Of a stretch of 64,000 nucleotides of DNA, positions 16,623-25,620 are shown one piece after another (within the stretch, counting starts at the first letter, position 1; each line of letters opens with the position of its first letter). The position numbers were made by a program, and so were the translations under genes. The stretch spans positions 62,001 to 126,000 of the forward strand of contig NZ_MACI01000062.1 in the NCBI RefSeq assembly GCF_001884105.1. The letters run 5' to 3'. Origin of the DNA: Bacillus luti (GTDB lineage Bacteria > Bacillota > Bacilli > Bacillales > Bacillaceae_G). The notes below the pieces were generated by a model that searched no databases, was not told the origin of the DNA, and was given only the letters and a program-made list of their open reading frames with translations.

Positions 16623-17681
16623 TCAATCACCGAAAGATCTATGTAGTAATTCCAGTACATCTTTCATCGCAAAAGGCCCATCTTTTTTTACATGGTCGGC
16701 AAATTCAGAAACGAGACGTAATGTCCTTACACTTTCGATTGGATGTTCACCTGATGCACTTTCAGCAGAAAGCATAACAGCATTCGTTCCGTCGAGCACA
16801 GCTTGAAATACATCAGTCACCTCAGCTCTTGTAGGTATAGAATGCTCTACCATAGATTGAAGCATTTGTGTCGCTGTAATGACATATGTATTCGTTCGAT
16901 TACATTCCTGAATCATCATTTTCTGCAAGAGCGGAATAAATTGGAACGGCAACTCTACTCCTAAATCACCCCTTGCAATCATAATTCCATCCGCTTCTTT
17001 ACATATATCTTGAAAATTTTCGATTGCTTCCATCGTTTCTATTTTTGCAATTAAATTAGGAGCAGTTCCTTTATGCTCTTTTATAAAATCCCGTATTTCT
17101 TTTATATGACTAGGTTTTCGTACGAAAGAACATGCGATAAAATCAACATCCTCTTCTAAAAGAAACTGAATGTCTTTTTTATCTTTCTCAGTAATAGCTG
17201 GTAAACTAACGATTGCCCCCGGTAAGTTCACTCCTTTATGAGATGAGATATTACCACCTGTTTTGACCTTTGTATCTATTTTTTCCGTACTTATCTTCTC
17301 AACGATTAACTCAACTTCTCCATCATTAATTAAAATTCTACTTCCAACTTTCACATCATTCGCGATTCCTTCATAATCAACACTTGCTTCAGTGCTACTC
17401 CCTGTAACTGGTTGCGCATGCAAAATAAAAGAATCTCCCGCCTGAAGTGTAATTTGTTCTCCTTTTATTTCACCTAACCTTATTTTAGGACCTTGTACAT
17501 CCCCTAAAATTTTAATAGAGTCATCTAACGTTTTTACTAAGCGAATGATATCTTTATGACTTTCATGCGTGCCATGTGATAAATTCAACCTCACTATTTT
17601 CATACCATTACTTATTAACTGTGCTAACGTTTCTTTATTATTGCTTGCTGGACCAATTGTACAAATTCGATCGATTGTCAT
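16623..17681 (-). CDS. Short pyruvate kinase-like protein
   Basis: 352 residues from ATG 17681; the site AAAGGATGG lies 7 bases upstream, which rules out the slightly longer frame to 17693. The barrel and B domain are complete: CTIGPASN, RLNLSHG, AKIETMEAI with the catalytic Lys/Glu, IMIARGDLGVE and VITATQMLQSM. A normal Bacillus pyruvate kinase is about 585 residues with C domain and PEP-utiliser domain; here the protein ends after the barrel and a terminator follows, so this is not a recent truncation. It should convert PEP and ADP to pyruvate and ATP, or a related phosphoryl transfer, without allosteric C-domain control. A full-length pyk probably exists elsewhere. Confidence 0.85.
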   Translation of the reverse strand: MTIDRICTIGPASNNKETLAQLISNGMKIVRLNLSHGTHESHKDIIRLVKTLDDSIKILGDVQGPKIRLGEIKGEQITLQAGDSFILHAQPVTGSSTEASVDYEGIANDVKVGSRILINDGEVELIVEKISTEKIDTKVKTGGNISSHKGVNLPGAIVSLPAITEKDKKDIQFLLEEDVDFIACSFVRKPSHIKEIRDFIKEHKGTAPNLIAKIETMEAIENFQDICKEADGIMIARGDLGVELPFQFIPLLQKMMIQECNRTNTYVITATQMLQSMVEHSIPTRAEVTDVFQAVLDGTNAVMLSAESASGEHPIESVRTLRLVSEFADHVKKDGPFAMKDVLELLHRSFGD

Positions 17682-17748
17682 TTTTATCACCATCCTTTTT
17701 AAATAGGTTTCCCATTACCTTTGAAATAAACTCTCAACAAAAAAAGAA

Positions 17749-17775
17749 GCCTACTCACACGAGTAGGCGCTTTTC
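17749..17775. terminator. Bidirectional terminator
   Basis: GCCTACTC pairs perfectly with GAGTAGGC (17761-17768). An A-rich run precedes it, which gives a strong T tract for the minus-strand lipoprotein gene. Confidence 0.85.
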
Positions 17776-17778
17776 ACA

Positions 17779-18489
17779 CTACGATAACTTCGTCAATAAC
17801 TGATTTAAATCTTTTTTCGTTTTCGTCGTTAATGACTTCATTTTAGCAATATCAATCTTTTCTTTCTCTGCTCCTACAATTAACGGATACATACTTTGTC
17901 CGATTGTTTTATAGTCAGTTGGGTGCGATGCTTCTAAGTCTTTCTCTATTACATCCCACTTTTCATTAATTTGTTTTCCAAGCTTATTCACTGTTTCTAG
18001 TTTAGGATTCGCAGCTAATTGCTTGTCTAAGCTTTCAACTAATGCAGCAACTTCTTTAACACTCGTCTTCACAGCTACGCTTTTCTTCGGATCTTTCGTT
18101 GTTTTTCCGTTTGAATTTGTACTTGTACTTTGATCTGTTGTTTTTCCGCTAGTCGTTTGCTCATTCGTTTTAGTTGTCGTTTCTTTTTCTTTTGTTTTCA
18201 CATTCTCGTTTTGAGTTGATGTTTTACCGTTACTTTCTGTTCCCGATGATTCTTTCGTATTTTTTGCATCTTTATCTGTTTTTTCGCTTGAAGAAGTATT
18301 TGTTTCTTTTTCAGTATCTTTCGTTGTTTTTGACGCTTCATCTGTACTTGTCGTTTTTGATTCTCCTTCATTTTGTGCTGTTACTTGCTCCTTCTTTTCT
18401 GTCTCTTTATCTGCTGAAGGACTACAAGCTGCCATAGTAAGCATTGTACCAATTGTTATCGATGCGATAGCGACCTTTTTCATTTTCAT
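17779..18489 (-). CDS. Lipoprotein with long Thr/Ser/Lys/Glu linker
   Basis: 236 residues. The signal peptide ends in a lipobox (LTMAAC, Cys22), so the mature protein is lipid-anchored outside the membrane. Residues about 25-140 are low-complexity Thr/Ser/Lys/Glu/Asn, a wall-spanning linker. The C-terminal about 95 residues are predicted helical (VAALVESLDKQLAANPKL) and form the only folded part. I do not recognise the domain. It stands alone between two terminators. Confidence 0.75.
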   Translation of the reverse strand: MKMKKVAIASITIGTMLTMAACSPSADKETEKKEQVTAQNEGESKTTSTDEASKTTKDTEKETNTSSSEKTDKDAKNTKESSGTESNGKTSTQNENVKTKEKETTTKTNEQTTSGKTTDQSTSTNSNGKTTKDPKKSVAVKTSVKEVAALVESLDKQLAANPKLETVNKLGKQINEKWDVIEKDLEASHPTDYKTIGQSMYPLIVGAEKEKIDIAKMKSLTTKTKKDLNQLLTKLS

Positions 18490-18826
18490 ATAAATCCCCC
18501 TATGTTTACGTTTTTATCCTCCCCTTTACGATTCGATTTCCCCTTAAAAAATCCCTTTTCACAAGAATTACCATCTTTCCGACAGTAACCTTCATAATAA
18601 TACGTACAAAAACTGATAAACTCATTTTAATATTCGAGTTTCTTCTACTTCATTTTTCTTTTCTGTTGTAAAAGAAAAAGAGTATATTGTCACATGAAGA
18701 ATTACAATCTTCATATGACGATATACTCTCCTATCAAATTTTTATCTTTCTTGACATTTTATTTATACAAAAAAATAAAATTTTCTTTCATTTTTTTGTT
18801 TCTCAATATTTGTCAACATAATATAT
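18490..18826. other. Intergenic region with a large imperfect palindrome
   Basis: No gene seen. GAGTATATTGTCA (from 18680) pairs with TGACGATATACTC (to 18728), with a further ATGAAGA/TCTTCAT pair inside. On the minus strand it is followed by a T-rich run, so it probably terminates the SDR gene about 100 bases away. Confidence 0.6.
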
Positions 18827-19585
18827 TTATGAGTAACCACCGTTTGAATGGATCACTTGCCCAGTAATCCATTTTGCTTCTTCACTTACTAAAAAAGAGA
18901 TTAAGCGCGCTGCATCCACCGGTTCTCCTACTTTACCTTGCGGGAACTTCCACACTAAATGATGCTTTAACTCCTCTGTAATCCATCCTGTATTCGTCGG
19001 TCCTGGATCAACGGCATTTACTGTAATCCCTTTCTCCATCGCAACTGGTGCAACAGACTTTGTAAATGCTTCAATTGCCCCTTTCGTTGCTGCGTATGCT
19101 AATTCATCTGGCATTGCTCCTAATGACTGCCCTGAAGTAAGGTTAATAATACTTCCACTCGTTTTAAGTGCATAATGTTTTATAAACAATGAACTTAATA
19201 GCATAGTAGCCCTGACATTCACGGTATAATGTTTATCTAACTGCTTTACATCTAACTCCTCAACTTTTGTATGAGTTGCATACGCTGCATTATTAATTAA
19301 TATAGATGGATCGCCTAAACGCTCTGACACCATATAAAACAAACGGTTTGGCGAATATGACTGCGATAAATTAATTTCTGCCATTTCACATCGGACATCG
19401 AAACTTTCAATTTCCTTTTTCAACAAAAATGGTTCTTGATCATTCATTCCCCATGGCATCGCTTTATCATACTGAGACCAGTACGTGAAAAAAATGTCTA
19501 TCCCCTTTTGAGCAAGCACCTTGCATACAGCTGCACCAATTCCATTCAGACGAGTTGCCCCTGTTACAATTGCTATTTTCTTCAC
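18827..19585 (-). CDS. SDR-family oxidoreductase
   Basis: 252 residues from a GTG start at 19585, chosen because GGAGGAG lies 5 bases upstream; the ATG at 19600 has no site and overlaps that sequence. Classical short-chain dehydrogenase: nucleotide-binding TGATRLNGIG, NNAAY, catalytic Ser in NLTSGQS, and YAATK with the Tyr/Lys pair. An extra loop near residues 35-60 (YWSQYDKAMPWG) is unusual but known in some Bacillus SDRs. It acts with NAD(P)H in the cytoplasm; the substrate is unknown. Confidence 0.85.
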   Translation of the reverse strand: MKKIAIVTGATRLNGIGAAVCKVLAQKGIDIFFTYWSQYDKAMPWGMNDQEPFLLKKEIESFDVRCEMAEINLSQSYSPNRLFYMVSERLGDPSILINNAAYATHTKVEELDVKQLDKHYTVNVRATMLLSSLFIKHYALKTSGSIINLTSGQSLGAMPDELAYAATKGAIEAFTKSVAPVAMEKGITVNAVDPGPTNTGWITEELKHHLVWKFPQGKVGEPVDAARLISFLVSEEAKWITGQVIHSNGGYS

Positions 19586-19642
19586 CTTTTTCTCCTCCAT
19601 CTATGGATAAATCCCCTGCACGAATACAGAGGATCTATCTTC

Positions 19643-21301
19643 TTATTGAATATTTGACAATATGCGTTCAGCACCTAATTTTAAAATTTTAATAAAGATA
19701 TAATTTACTATCGTAAACATTACAAATAAAACAATAAACATAACCCACAGTCCTACTTGAAGGAAGAAGTATAATAGACTTACTCCCGCTACAATAACTA
19801 AAGCTATTAAAATATTAGCTAAAAAATTCCACAAAGTTGTATAGCGGCTTTTAAATAATTTCTGCTCTGTATCCCAATGTATATCGGCAGTTTGCGCATC
19901 CCAGCGTGTACCGATTAAATTAATTAACAATAAACCATTCGCACTTAGCAAGAACCAAAGTATCATGAAGACCGGAGAAATTCCCGCTACAACTGCCATC
20001 GTAATACCAAATATCGCTAAAATGATTACATTAATTAACCAAGCCGTTATCGCTTTCGCAAAAAAGATATCCGAAGCTTTTACTGGTAAATAACGATTCA
20101 CAAACCATGAGCTTCCATCTCGTGAAAATGACGTTGTTGCAATAACGTTACTTCCCATTAAAAATAGTGACGCACAAAGACCAACACCAATTGCAAGACC
20201 TGCTGATTTTGGATTATTAATATAACCCGTAATCCATTTTAAATTTCCATCTTGTACAAATAGAACGAAGAACAACATAATCGGCATAACGAAAGTTTGT
20301 ACGATACAATTTAAGAAAAATTGTGGTGTACGGAATAACGTTTTAAACTCTTTTTTCACATACGCTTTCAAATGTGAACTTTGTACCGTTGATTTTTGTA
20401 AACCTTCTGCTGAAATGACCTCTTTTTTTGCAGTACTCGTTGAAAGTCCAATAACCCCTTTTAAATATGTACGCTCTGCAATGTAATAAAACAACACAAA
20501 AAATACAAATGAAATAACTGCAAAGATTATTACATATAAAGGACCCTTCCAATTTGCATTTTCTACTAATGCCACTGCTCCAAAATATGTAGTTGGAAAA
20601 TAATTTGTCATTTGTACTAGAAGAGAAGATTGGTTGTTTGCAAGATAATTCGTGATTGCATCTTCTGAAAACGAACTTTTATTTTTCCACTGCAAAAATA
20701 CATTAATTCCTACAATAAATAGTATACTTACGATTCCAATAAATATATTGCCTCGATCTTTATTTTTCGCTATATTTGTATACCTCATAATAACTGTCAT
20801 CAGTAACGAAGCTAATACTAACGGCACGATTGGGAAGAGTATGTAAATAAAAATCATGTATATGTAATATGTAATAAATGCGCCACTTTTTAACCCGTAC
20901 GTAATAAAGATTGGTAGTAAAATGAATGAACTCATTACGTATTGTGTAATTAATACTGTTAAAAATTTTGCCGAAATAATTTGCGCTGGTTTTAATGGTA
21001 ATGGCAATAACACTTCAATGTCATTGCTGTAATAAAATACAGTTAAAATGTTCGTAATACTCATTAAAAATACCCATATACTCGCAATCGCAAGTCCCAT
21101 TGCGATAATCATTCCTGGGTCTTGCCCTAATTGTTTCATACCTTCATACATTCCGTGCGTGATAGAACCAAATATTAAAAAACCAACAAATAAAATGGCT
21201 GCAAATGAAAATACATACGCCCAGCGCTTCTTCTTATCTGTTATAAAATCTGCATAATTTAATTTCAATAATACCTTCGTTAACGTCCATATTTTACTCA
21301 T
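19643..21301 (-). CDS. ABC transporter permease
   Basis: 552 residues with about twelve hydrophobic segments in two halves split by a cytoplasmic loop near residues 290-325. It belongs to the large ABC-2-like exporter permeases found in Bacillus. Its start overlaps the end of the ATPase gene by 8 bases, so the two form one exporter. The substrate is unknown. No signal for regulation seen. Confidence 0.85.
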   Translation of the reverse strand: MSKIWTLTKVLLKLNYADFITDKKKRWAYVFSFAAILFVGFLIFGSITHGMYEGMKQLGQDPGMIIAMGLAIASIWVFLMSITNILTVFYYSNDIEVLLPLPLKPAQIISAKFLTVLITQYVMSSFILLPIFITYGLKSGAFITYYIYMIFIYILFPIVPLVLASLLMTVIMRYTNIAKNKDRGNIFIGIVSILFIVGINVFLQWKNKSSFSEDAITNYLANNQSSLLVQMTNYFPTTYFGAVALVENANWKGPLYVIIFAVISFVFFVLFYYIAERTYLKGVIGLSTSTAKKEVISAEGLQKSTVQSSHLKAYVKKEFKTLFRTPQFFLNCIVQTFVMPIMLFFVLFVQDGNLKWITGYINNPKSAGLAIGVGLCASLFLMGSNVIATTSFSRDGSSWFVNRYLPVKASDIFFAKAITAWLINVIILAIFGITMAVVAGISPVFMILWFLLSANGLLLINLIGTRWDAQTADIHWDTEQKLFKSRYTTLWNFLANILIALVIVAGVSLLYFFLQVGLWVMFIVLFVMFTIVNYIFIKILKLGAERILSNIQ

Positions 21302-22019
21302 TTCCCGTCATCTCCAAGAACATTTTTTCAAGTGATTCATTGGATTTAAAATGATCTCTCATTTCATCTAAATTTCCTTTAAACTGCAAATTCCCCTTAT
21401 TAATAATCGCAACGCGGTCACATATTTTTTCTGCCACTTCTAATACGTGTGTAGAGAAAAATACAATCTTTCCTTTATCCGCATGCTCTCTCATCATTTC
21501 CTTTAAAATATATGCAGATTTCGGATCAAGCCCCGTTAACGGTTCATCTAAAATCCATACGTCTGGTTCATGCACGAGCACACCAATAATAACGATTTTT
21601 TGTCTCATACCGTGCGAGTAACTTTGAATTTGATCCGATAACGCATTATAAAGATCAAATTTCTTCGCTAAAGACTCGATTCGTTCTTGTCGTACTTCTT
21701 TCGGTACTTCATACATATCTGCCATAAAATTCAAATATTCAATGCCTTTTAATCGTAAAAACATATCTGGACTATCCGGCACATAACCGAACGTCTTTTT
21801 CGCTTCCATCGGCTCTTTCATAATATCTTTACCGTTAATCGTAATCGTCCCTTTGTCTACGCCGTGAATACCAGTAATCATCTTAATTGTCGTTGATTTA
21901 CCCGCACCATTCGGTCCTAAAAACCCAAAGATTTCTCCGCTAGGCACAGACAAACTTAAATCTTTTACTGCATAGGTAGATCCATTATAACTTTTTGACA
22001 CATTCGTAATTTCAATCAT
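21294..22019 (-). CDS. ABC transporter ATP-binding protein
   Basis: 241 residues from ATG 22019, with AAGGAAAGGA 9 bases upstream; the TTG at 22028 abuts the site and is unlikely. Walker A (GPNGAGKST), Q-loop, signature YSHGMRQK, Walker B (WILDEPLTGLD) and switch His (STHVLEVAE) are all present. It energises the permease encoded by the overlapping downstream gene. Confidence 0.9.
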   Translation of the reverse strand: MIEITNVSKSYNGSTYAVKDLSLSVPSGEIFGFLGPNGAGKSTTIKMITGIHGVDKGTITINGKDIMKEPMEAKKTFGYVPDSPDMFLRLKGIEYLNFMADMYEVPKEVRQERIESLAKKFDLYNALSDQIQSYSHGMRQKIVIIGVLVHEPDVWILDEPLTGLDPKSAYILKEMMREHADKGKIVFFSTHVLEVAEKICDRVAIINKGNLQFKGNLDEMRDHFKSNESLEKMFLEMTGNE

Positions 22020-22107
22020 TACATCCAATCCTTTCCTTAATTACCAAATAACTATATTTATATTATAGCATACTTTTATTTTCAGATTTTTGTATTTTTC
22101 AGTTTAT

Positions 22108-22302
22108 TCAACCTTTAAAATAAATGTAAACTGCTAATCCAACGATTAAAACGACAGCTAGTATAATATAAATCATCGTTAGCCGCTTAATATTCCCTTT
22201 TGTCGCTTTACTATAATTTGCATCACCATTTCGTCCAATTAACACCGTCGCCACTACAGTAATCACTACAAGTAATACAACGATCATGATCCAAGTTAAC
22301 AT
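22108..22302 (-). CDS. Small two-helix membrane protein
   Basis: 64 residues: membrane segments at about 2-22 and 40-62, with a polar basic loop between (RNGDANYSKATKGNIKR). The site GGAGG lies upstream. Not a family I recognise. It precedes the ABC genes on the same strand and might be co-transcribed with them. Confidence 0.65.
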   Translation of the reverse strand: MLTWIMIVVLLVVITVVATVLIGRNGDANYSKATKGNIKRLTMIYIILAVVLIVGLAVYIYFKG

Positions 22303-22482
22303 TCCTTCCTCCCCCTCCTTACAACCATTTTACAATATTATCCTCTTTATTTCGCAGTATATTTCCTCTTTTTACTATTATTATGAAGCAAACTGGAAAA
22401 CTATTATTACCATTCTTATCCATATGTGATATATTTATAACATAATGCGACTTATTTCTAACATTGAATGGGAGGACCTATC

Positions 22483-22842
22483 ATGAAAACCACTTGGATA
22501 AAATATTTAGGATTTCTCGGTTTCTTTGGCTTCCTTGGATTTTTTTATGAAAAAGGGTTGTTTACTATGTTCTGTTTCTTCTCCTTTTTCACAACGTATA
22601 GAACGGTTCAACACGATGAACTGTTTGAACAAATCGTCAATAAATCATGCCGCAATGCCTTTATCGTTACATTACTAACTACCGCTATCATTTTGTTTAT
22701 TGAAATGTTATTTCCAAACCCGGTGCTACAAGAAATTGATATCGCTCTTATTTTCGGCACACTTATTCTTACGTTCGGATTCTCTATGTTCTTTTACGAT
22801 AAACCAGTTGATGAAATGGAAGATGCACCATGGCGTTCGTAA
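22483..22842 (+). CDS. DUF3796 family membrane protein
   Basis: 119 residues from ATG 22483, with GGGAGG 8 bases upstream. Two N-terminal segments rich in Gly/Phe ([18 protein letters not shown]) and two more near residues 63-105 match the DUF3796 pattern. The end overlaps the XRE gene by 13 bases. Pairs of a small membrane protein with a short XRE regulator are common in Bacillus; the role is unknown. Confidence 0.75.
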   Translation: MKTTWIKYLGFLGFFGFLGFFYEKGLFTMFCFFSFFTTYRTVQHDELFEQIVNKSCRNAFIVTLLTTAIILFIEMLFPNPVLQEIDIALIFGTLILTFGFSMFFYDKPVDEMEDAPWRS

Positions 22843-23033
22843 CGAAAATAAAAGAATACCGCGCCAAATTGAATATGACACAAGTAGATTTAGCAAAAAG
22901 TGTTGGTGTACGCCGTGAAACAATTAGCCATCTCGAAAAAGGTAAATATAACCCTTCCTTGCAGCTTGCTCACGATATTGCGAGGGCACTTCATAGTACG
23001 ATTGATGAAATTTTTATTTTTGAAGATAAATAA
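22830..23033 (+). CDS. Small XRE-family regulator
   Basis: 67 residues, essentially one helix-turn-helix ([23 protein letters not shown], family of YozG/Xre). It overlaps the DUF3796 gene by 13 bases, so it is translationally coupled and probably controls the same small operon. Confidence 0.85.
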   Translation: MAFVTKIKEYRAKLNMTQVDLAKSVGVRRETISHLEKGKYNPSLQLAHDIARALHSTIDEIFIFEDK

Positions 23034-23034
23034 A

Positions 23035-23074
23035 AAATACCGGCATTCTTTTCACAAAGAATACCGGTATTTTT
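23035..23074. terminator. Bidirectional terminator
   Basis: AAATACCGGCATTCTT pairs with AAGAATACCGGTATTT, with one mismatch, followed by T. It lies between the convergent XRE gene and the 23089 gene. Confidence 0.85.
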
Positions 23075-23088
23075 CATTTATACAACTA

Positions 23089-24051
23089 TCACCCATACAA
23101 GACCGCATGAAATACGCCTAACAGTAAGTATTGATCCTCTATATAATCCTCATCATACACATTCATCTCAATATAATACATATCTTCCTCAAGACGAATA
23201 TTCCAATCTGCGATTACATAGCCCCTTCGTAATAACTTGCCAAGCCCAATTGAAGTTTTATGAACAACATGTTCTTCTCTCTTATATGTAAAAGTAAATA
23301 AGAAATTTGCATCTAATAACTTTCCATCACATACAAGTATTTCATGCTCTGCATTATGATTATCTTTATACGTTACTAAGATCTTTCTTTGGCGCTGCCT
23401 ACTTACATCCTTTGCAATGACGCGAATATTATCCTTACTATCCTTTACTTCATAAATGATATTACTACCAATTTTTGGAATGAAATCTAGTACTCTCATC
23501 AACATATTTTTATAGTAACCCCGTACTACGCCTACTCGTTTGCTTTCCTTATAAACCTCTATCGATGTCATATCCGCTTTACTATCACACGGTCGTTTGT
23601 AAGAAAGCTGCATCATTCGCTCTCCTCTTAAGTACTGATCAAACGTCACAGGATATTGTATCGCGCGCAGTTCTTTATTTAGCTCATATAAATAGCGTTG
23701 AACACTCTCTACTAATGTCGTAGTAGAGATACTCTCCTCAATTTCAAATTGTTGCCAACTGGAATAAATCTTCCACTGTTCGTCCTCTTCGTAGAAAAAT
23801 CTGAGAATGACTTCATCACGTTCAGGCGTTTCATAATTCATCTGTTCGTTCTGCCCGTGTTGCACTTGTTCCATCCACTGTCCTAAATAAATGCCAAGCT
23901 CTGCAACCTTCATGCGTGACTTCTGAAAAAGTACTTTGTCACTCGCACAAATCGTTACATCTCCTTCAATAAAGCCCTTTGCATAAGCAGTATATTGTGG
24001 GTCATCCTTATCTGGAATACTTTTGTCTAACTCAAATAAAAACGTTAACAT
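23089..24051 (-). CDS. Two-domain hypothetical protein, possible tubby-like C-terminal half
   Basis: 320 residues; ATG 24051 with GAGGTGA upstream. The N-terminal about 125 residues are a soluble acidic domain (FIEGDVTICASDKVLF, EQWKIYSSWQ). The C-terminal about 165 residues are a run of beta strands (IGSNIIYEVKDSKDNIRV, ADWNIRLEEDMYYIEMNVYDED) that resemble the tubby/LURP-like barrel; this is only a resemblance. No signal peptide or membrane segment. Function unknown. Confidence 0.7.
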   Translation of the reverse strand: MLTFLFELDKSIPDKDDPQYTAYAKGFIEGDVTICASDKVLFQKSRMKVAELGIYLGQWMEQVQHGQNEQMNYETPERDEVILRFFYEEDEQWKIYSSWQQFEIEESISTTTLVESVQRYLYELNKELRAIQYPVTFDQYLRGERMMQLSYKRPCDSKADMTSIEVYKESKRVGVVRGYYKNMLMRVLDFIPKIGSNIIYEVKDSKDNIRVIAKDVSRQRQRKILVTYKDNHNAEHEILVCDGKLLDANFLFTFTYKREEHVVHKTSIGLGKLLRRGYVIADWNIRLEEDMYYIEMNVYDEDYIEDQYLLLGVFHAVLYG

Positions 24052-24123
24052 CCTTTACTCACCTCTAGTTGTTACACAGTTCATACCTATAAATTTACCG
24101 TAACTCAAAATATATCAATACAA

Positions 24124-24834
24124 TTAAAATGAGGCTACCTTTTCTTCCACCACTTCCGCAATTTCTAAAATTTGCAGTAAACTCTCCACTTCATAAGTCG
24201 GCTTAACACCAGTCGTGTTCTCTTTCAAACTCGGATTATACCAACACGTATCAATGCCGTAGTCTTCTCCGCCTCTCATATCAGAAGTTAGCGAATCTCC
24301 AACCATCAGTACACTTGATTTATCAGTAATCCCTAACTTCTCAAATGCATAATCAAAAATCTCACGTGCCGGCTTTTGGTGGCCGACTTCTTCAGAAATA
24401 ATAATATGATCAAAGAAATCACATAAAGGCGAGTTTCCAATTCTAGATTGTTGCACCTTCGTATATCCATTCGTAATAATACCTAACTTGCAATCTTGTA
24501 GATTCTCACATAGTTGCACTGCACCTTCTATAAGATGTACTTCCTTCCCTAAGTTTTCAAGGTATACATCACTAAATTGCTGCGCATCTACTTCTATATT
24601 ATGAAGTGCAAATAATTTTCTAAATCGATCTACCGCTAATTCACTTAGCGTAATCATTTTATTTTCTAAATCTCTCCACAAGCCATTACTAATCTCTTTA
24701 TAACTTGCAAGATAATCATTATAGCCTGTAGGCATACCGAACTGTACAAACGCATTATGTAATGCGTTTCTCTCCGTTTCAGGAAAATCTAATAATGTGT
24801 CATCTACGTCGAATAATATAACTTTATATTTCAT
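24124..24834 (-). CDS. HAD hydrolase, YjjG/YfnB-type nucleotidase
   Basis: 236 residues; ATG 24834 with GAGGAG 6 bases upstream. HAD motif I (FDVDDTLLDF), motif II (ITNGYT), motif III Lys (HQKPAREIF) and motif IV (MVGDSLTSDM) are all present, with a helical cap between residues about 15 and 95. The YjjG group dephosphorylates non-canonical pyrimidine nucleotides and limits their entry into DNA. The 120 bases upstream show no partner gene. Confidence 0.85.
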   Translation of the reverse strand: MKYKVILFDVDDTLLDFPETERNALHNAFVQFGMPTGYNDYLASYKEISNGLWRDLENKMITLSELAVDRFRKLFALHNIEVDAQQFSDVYLENLGKEVHLIEGAVQLCENLQDCKLGIITNGYTKVQQSRIGNSPLCDFFDHIIISEEVGHQKPAREIFDYAFEKLGITDKSSVLMVGDSLTSDMRGGEDYGIDTCWYNPSLKENTTGVKPTYEVESLLQILEIAEVVEEKVASF

Positions 24835-25072
24835 TATGCTCTCCTCAACTAGTACGTTATTTACAACTTGTATTTTCTCATTAATTGTCTCTTAAGTCGA
24901 ACTTTTTCCCTTTACGAATAGTAGCTGTATAGAAATCTTAAAGTTGTTTAAGACACATGAGTCATGTTATTCAAAAATAATTAATTGTGAAAATACTATA
25001 CATTTGAGATAATTTGGATAATGAATCCAGTTTTTTAAAAGGTAATTCAGGAATAGAAAGGGGCGGAACAAC

Positions 25073-25582
25073 ATAGTAGTAAATTCATGGGGAAGACCTA
25101 AAATAAAAATCCCAAAAACAAAAAGTGAATGGGTTGGAGATATCATTGGATATTCATTGTTCTTTGGATCAATCATTTTTTTGATCATCATTTGGGGAAG
25201 ATTACCCGCGGAAGTGCCCGCACATTATAACGCATATGGAGCTGTAGATCGCTGGGGATCAAAGTGGGAACTTCTGCTTTTGCCAGGAATAGGGCTATTC
25301 ATACTCCTTTTAATGCAGGCTTTAGAAAAGTTTCCAGAAGTTCATAACTACCCACAAAGACTGAATGAATCAAATGCTAAAGAGTTTTATTTAAATAGTA
25401 GAAAAATGCTAAATCAATTAAAAAATGTCTGTTTACTTATTTTTGCTTTCATCCAATTTGAAACAATTTCAATCGCTCTAGATTGGAGCGGCGGTTTCGG
25501 AAAATTATTTTTACCGATATTGTTAATTGGGACAGTTATTCCAATTGTCATAGGAATAATAAGGCAACGAAAAATTTCATAA
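25073..25582 (+). CDS. DUF1648-type membrane protein with apparent ATA start
   Basis: 169 residues if translation begins at ATA 25073-25075, which lies 9 bases after AGAAAGGGG. No ATG, GTG or TTG occurs in this frame between the upstream TAA and TTG 25157. Starting at 25157 would remove a conserved-looking N-terminus (WGRPKIKIPKTKSEWVGD) and give a poor site. The protein has a first membrane segment near residues 27-46, then LPAEVPAHYNAYGAVDRWGS, the DUF1648 motif, and two or three more membrane segments. ATG may have mutated to ATA, or ATA may be used weakly. Function of DUF1648 proteins is unknown; some are linked to signal-peptide or immunity functions. Confidence 0.65.
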   Translation: MVVNSWGRPKIKIPKTKSEWVGDIIGYSLFFGSIIFLIIIWGRLPAEVPAHYNAYGAVDRWGSKWELLLLPGIGLFILLLMQALEKFPEVHNYPQRLNESNAKEFYLNSRKMLNQLKNVCLLIFAFIQFETISIALDWSGGFGKLFLPILLIGTVIPIVIGIIRQRKIS

Positions 25583-25590
25583 TAAAAACA

Positions 25591-25613
25591 GGAGGCTAAT
25601 CTAATTAGCCTCC
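25591..25613 (+). terminator. Terminator after the DUF1648 gene
   Basis: GGAGGCTAA pairs perfectly with TTAGCCTCC around a 5-base loop, then a T/C-rich tail. Eight bases after the stop codon. Confidence 0.75.
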
Positions 25614-25620
25614 CTCCTTC

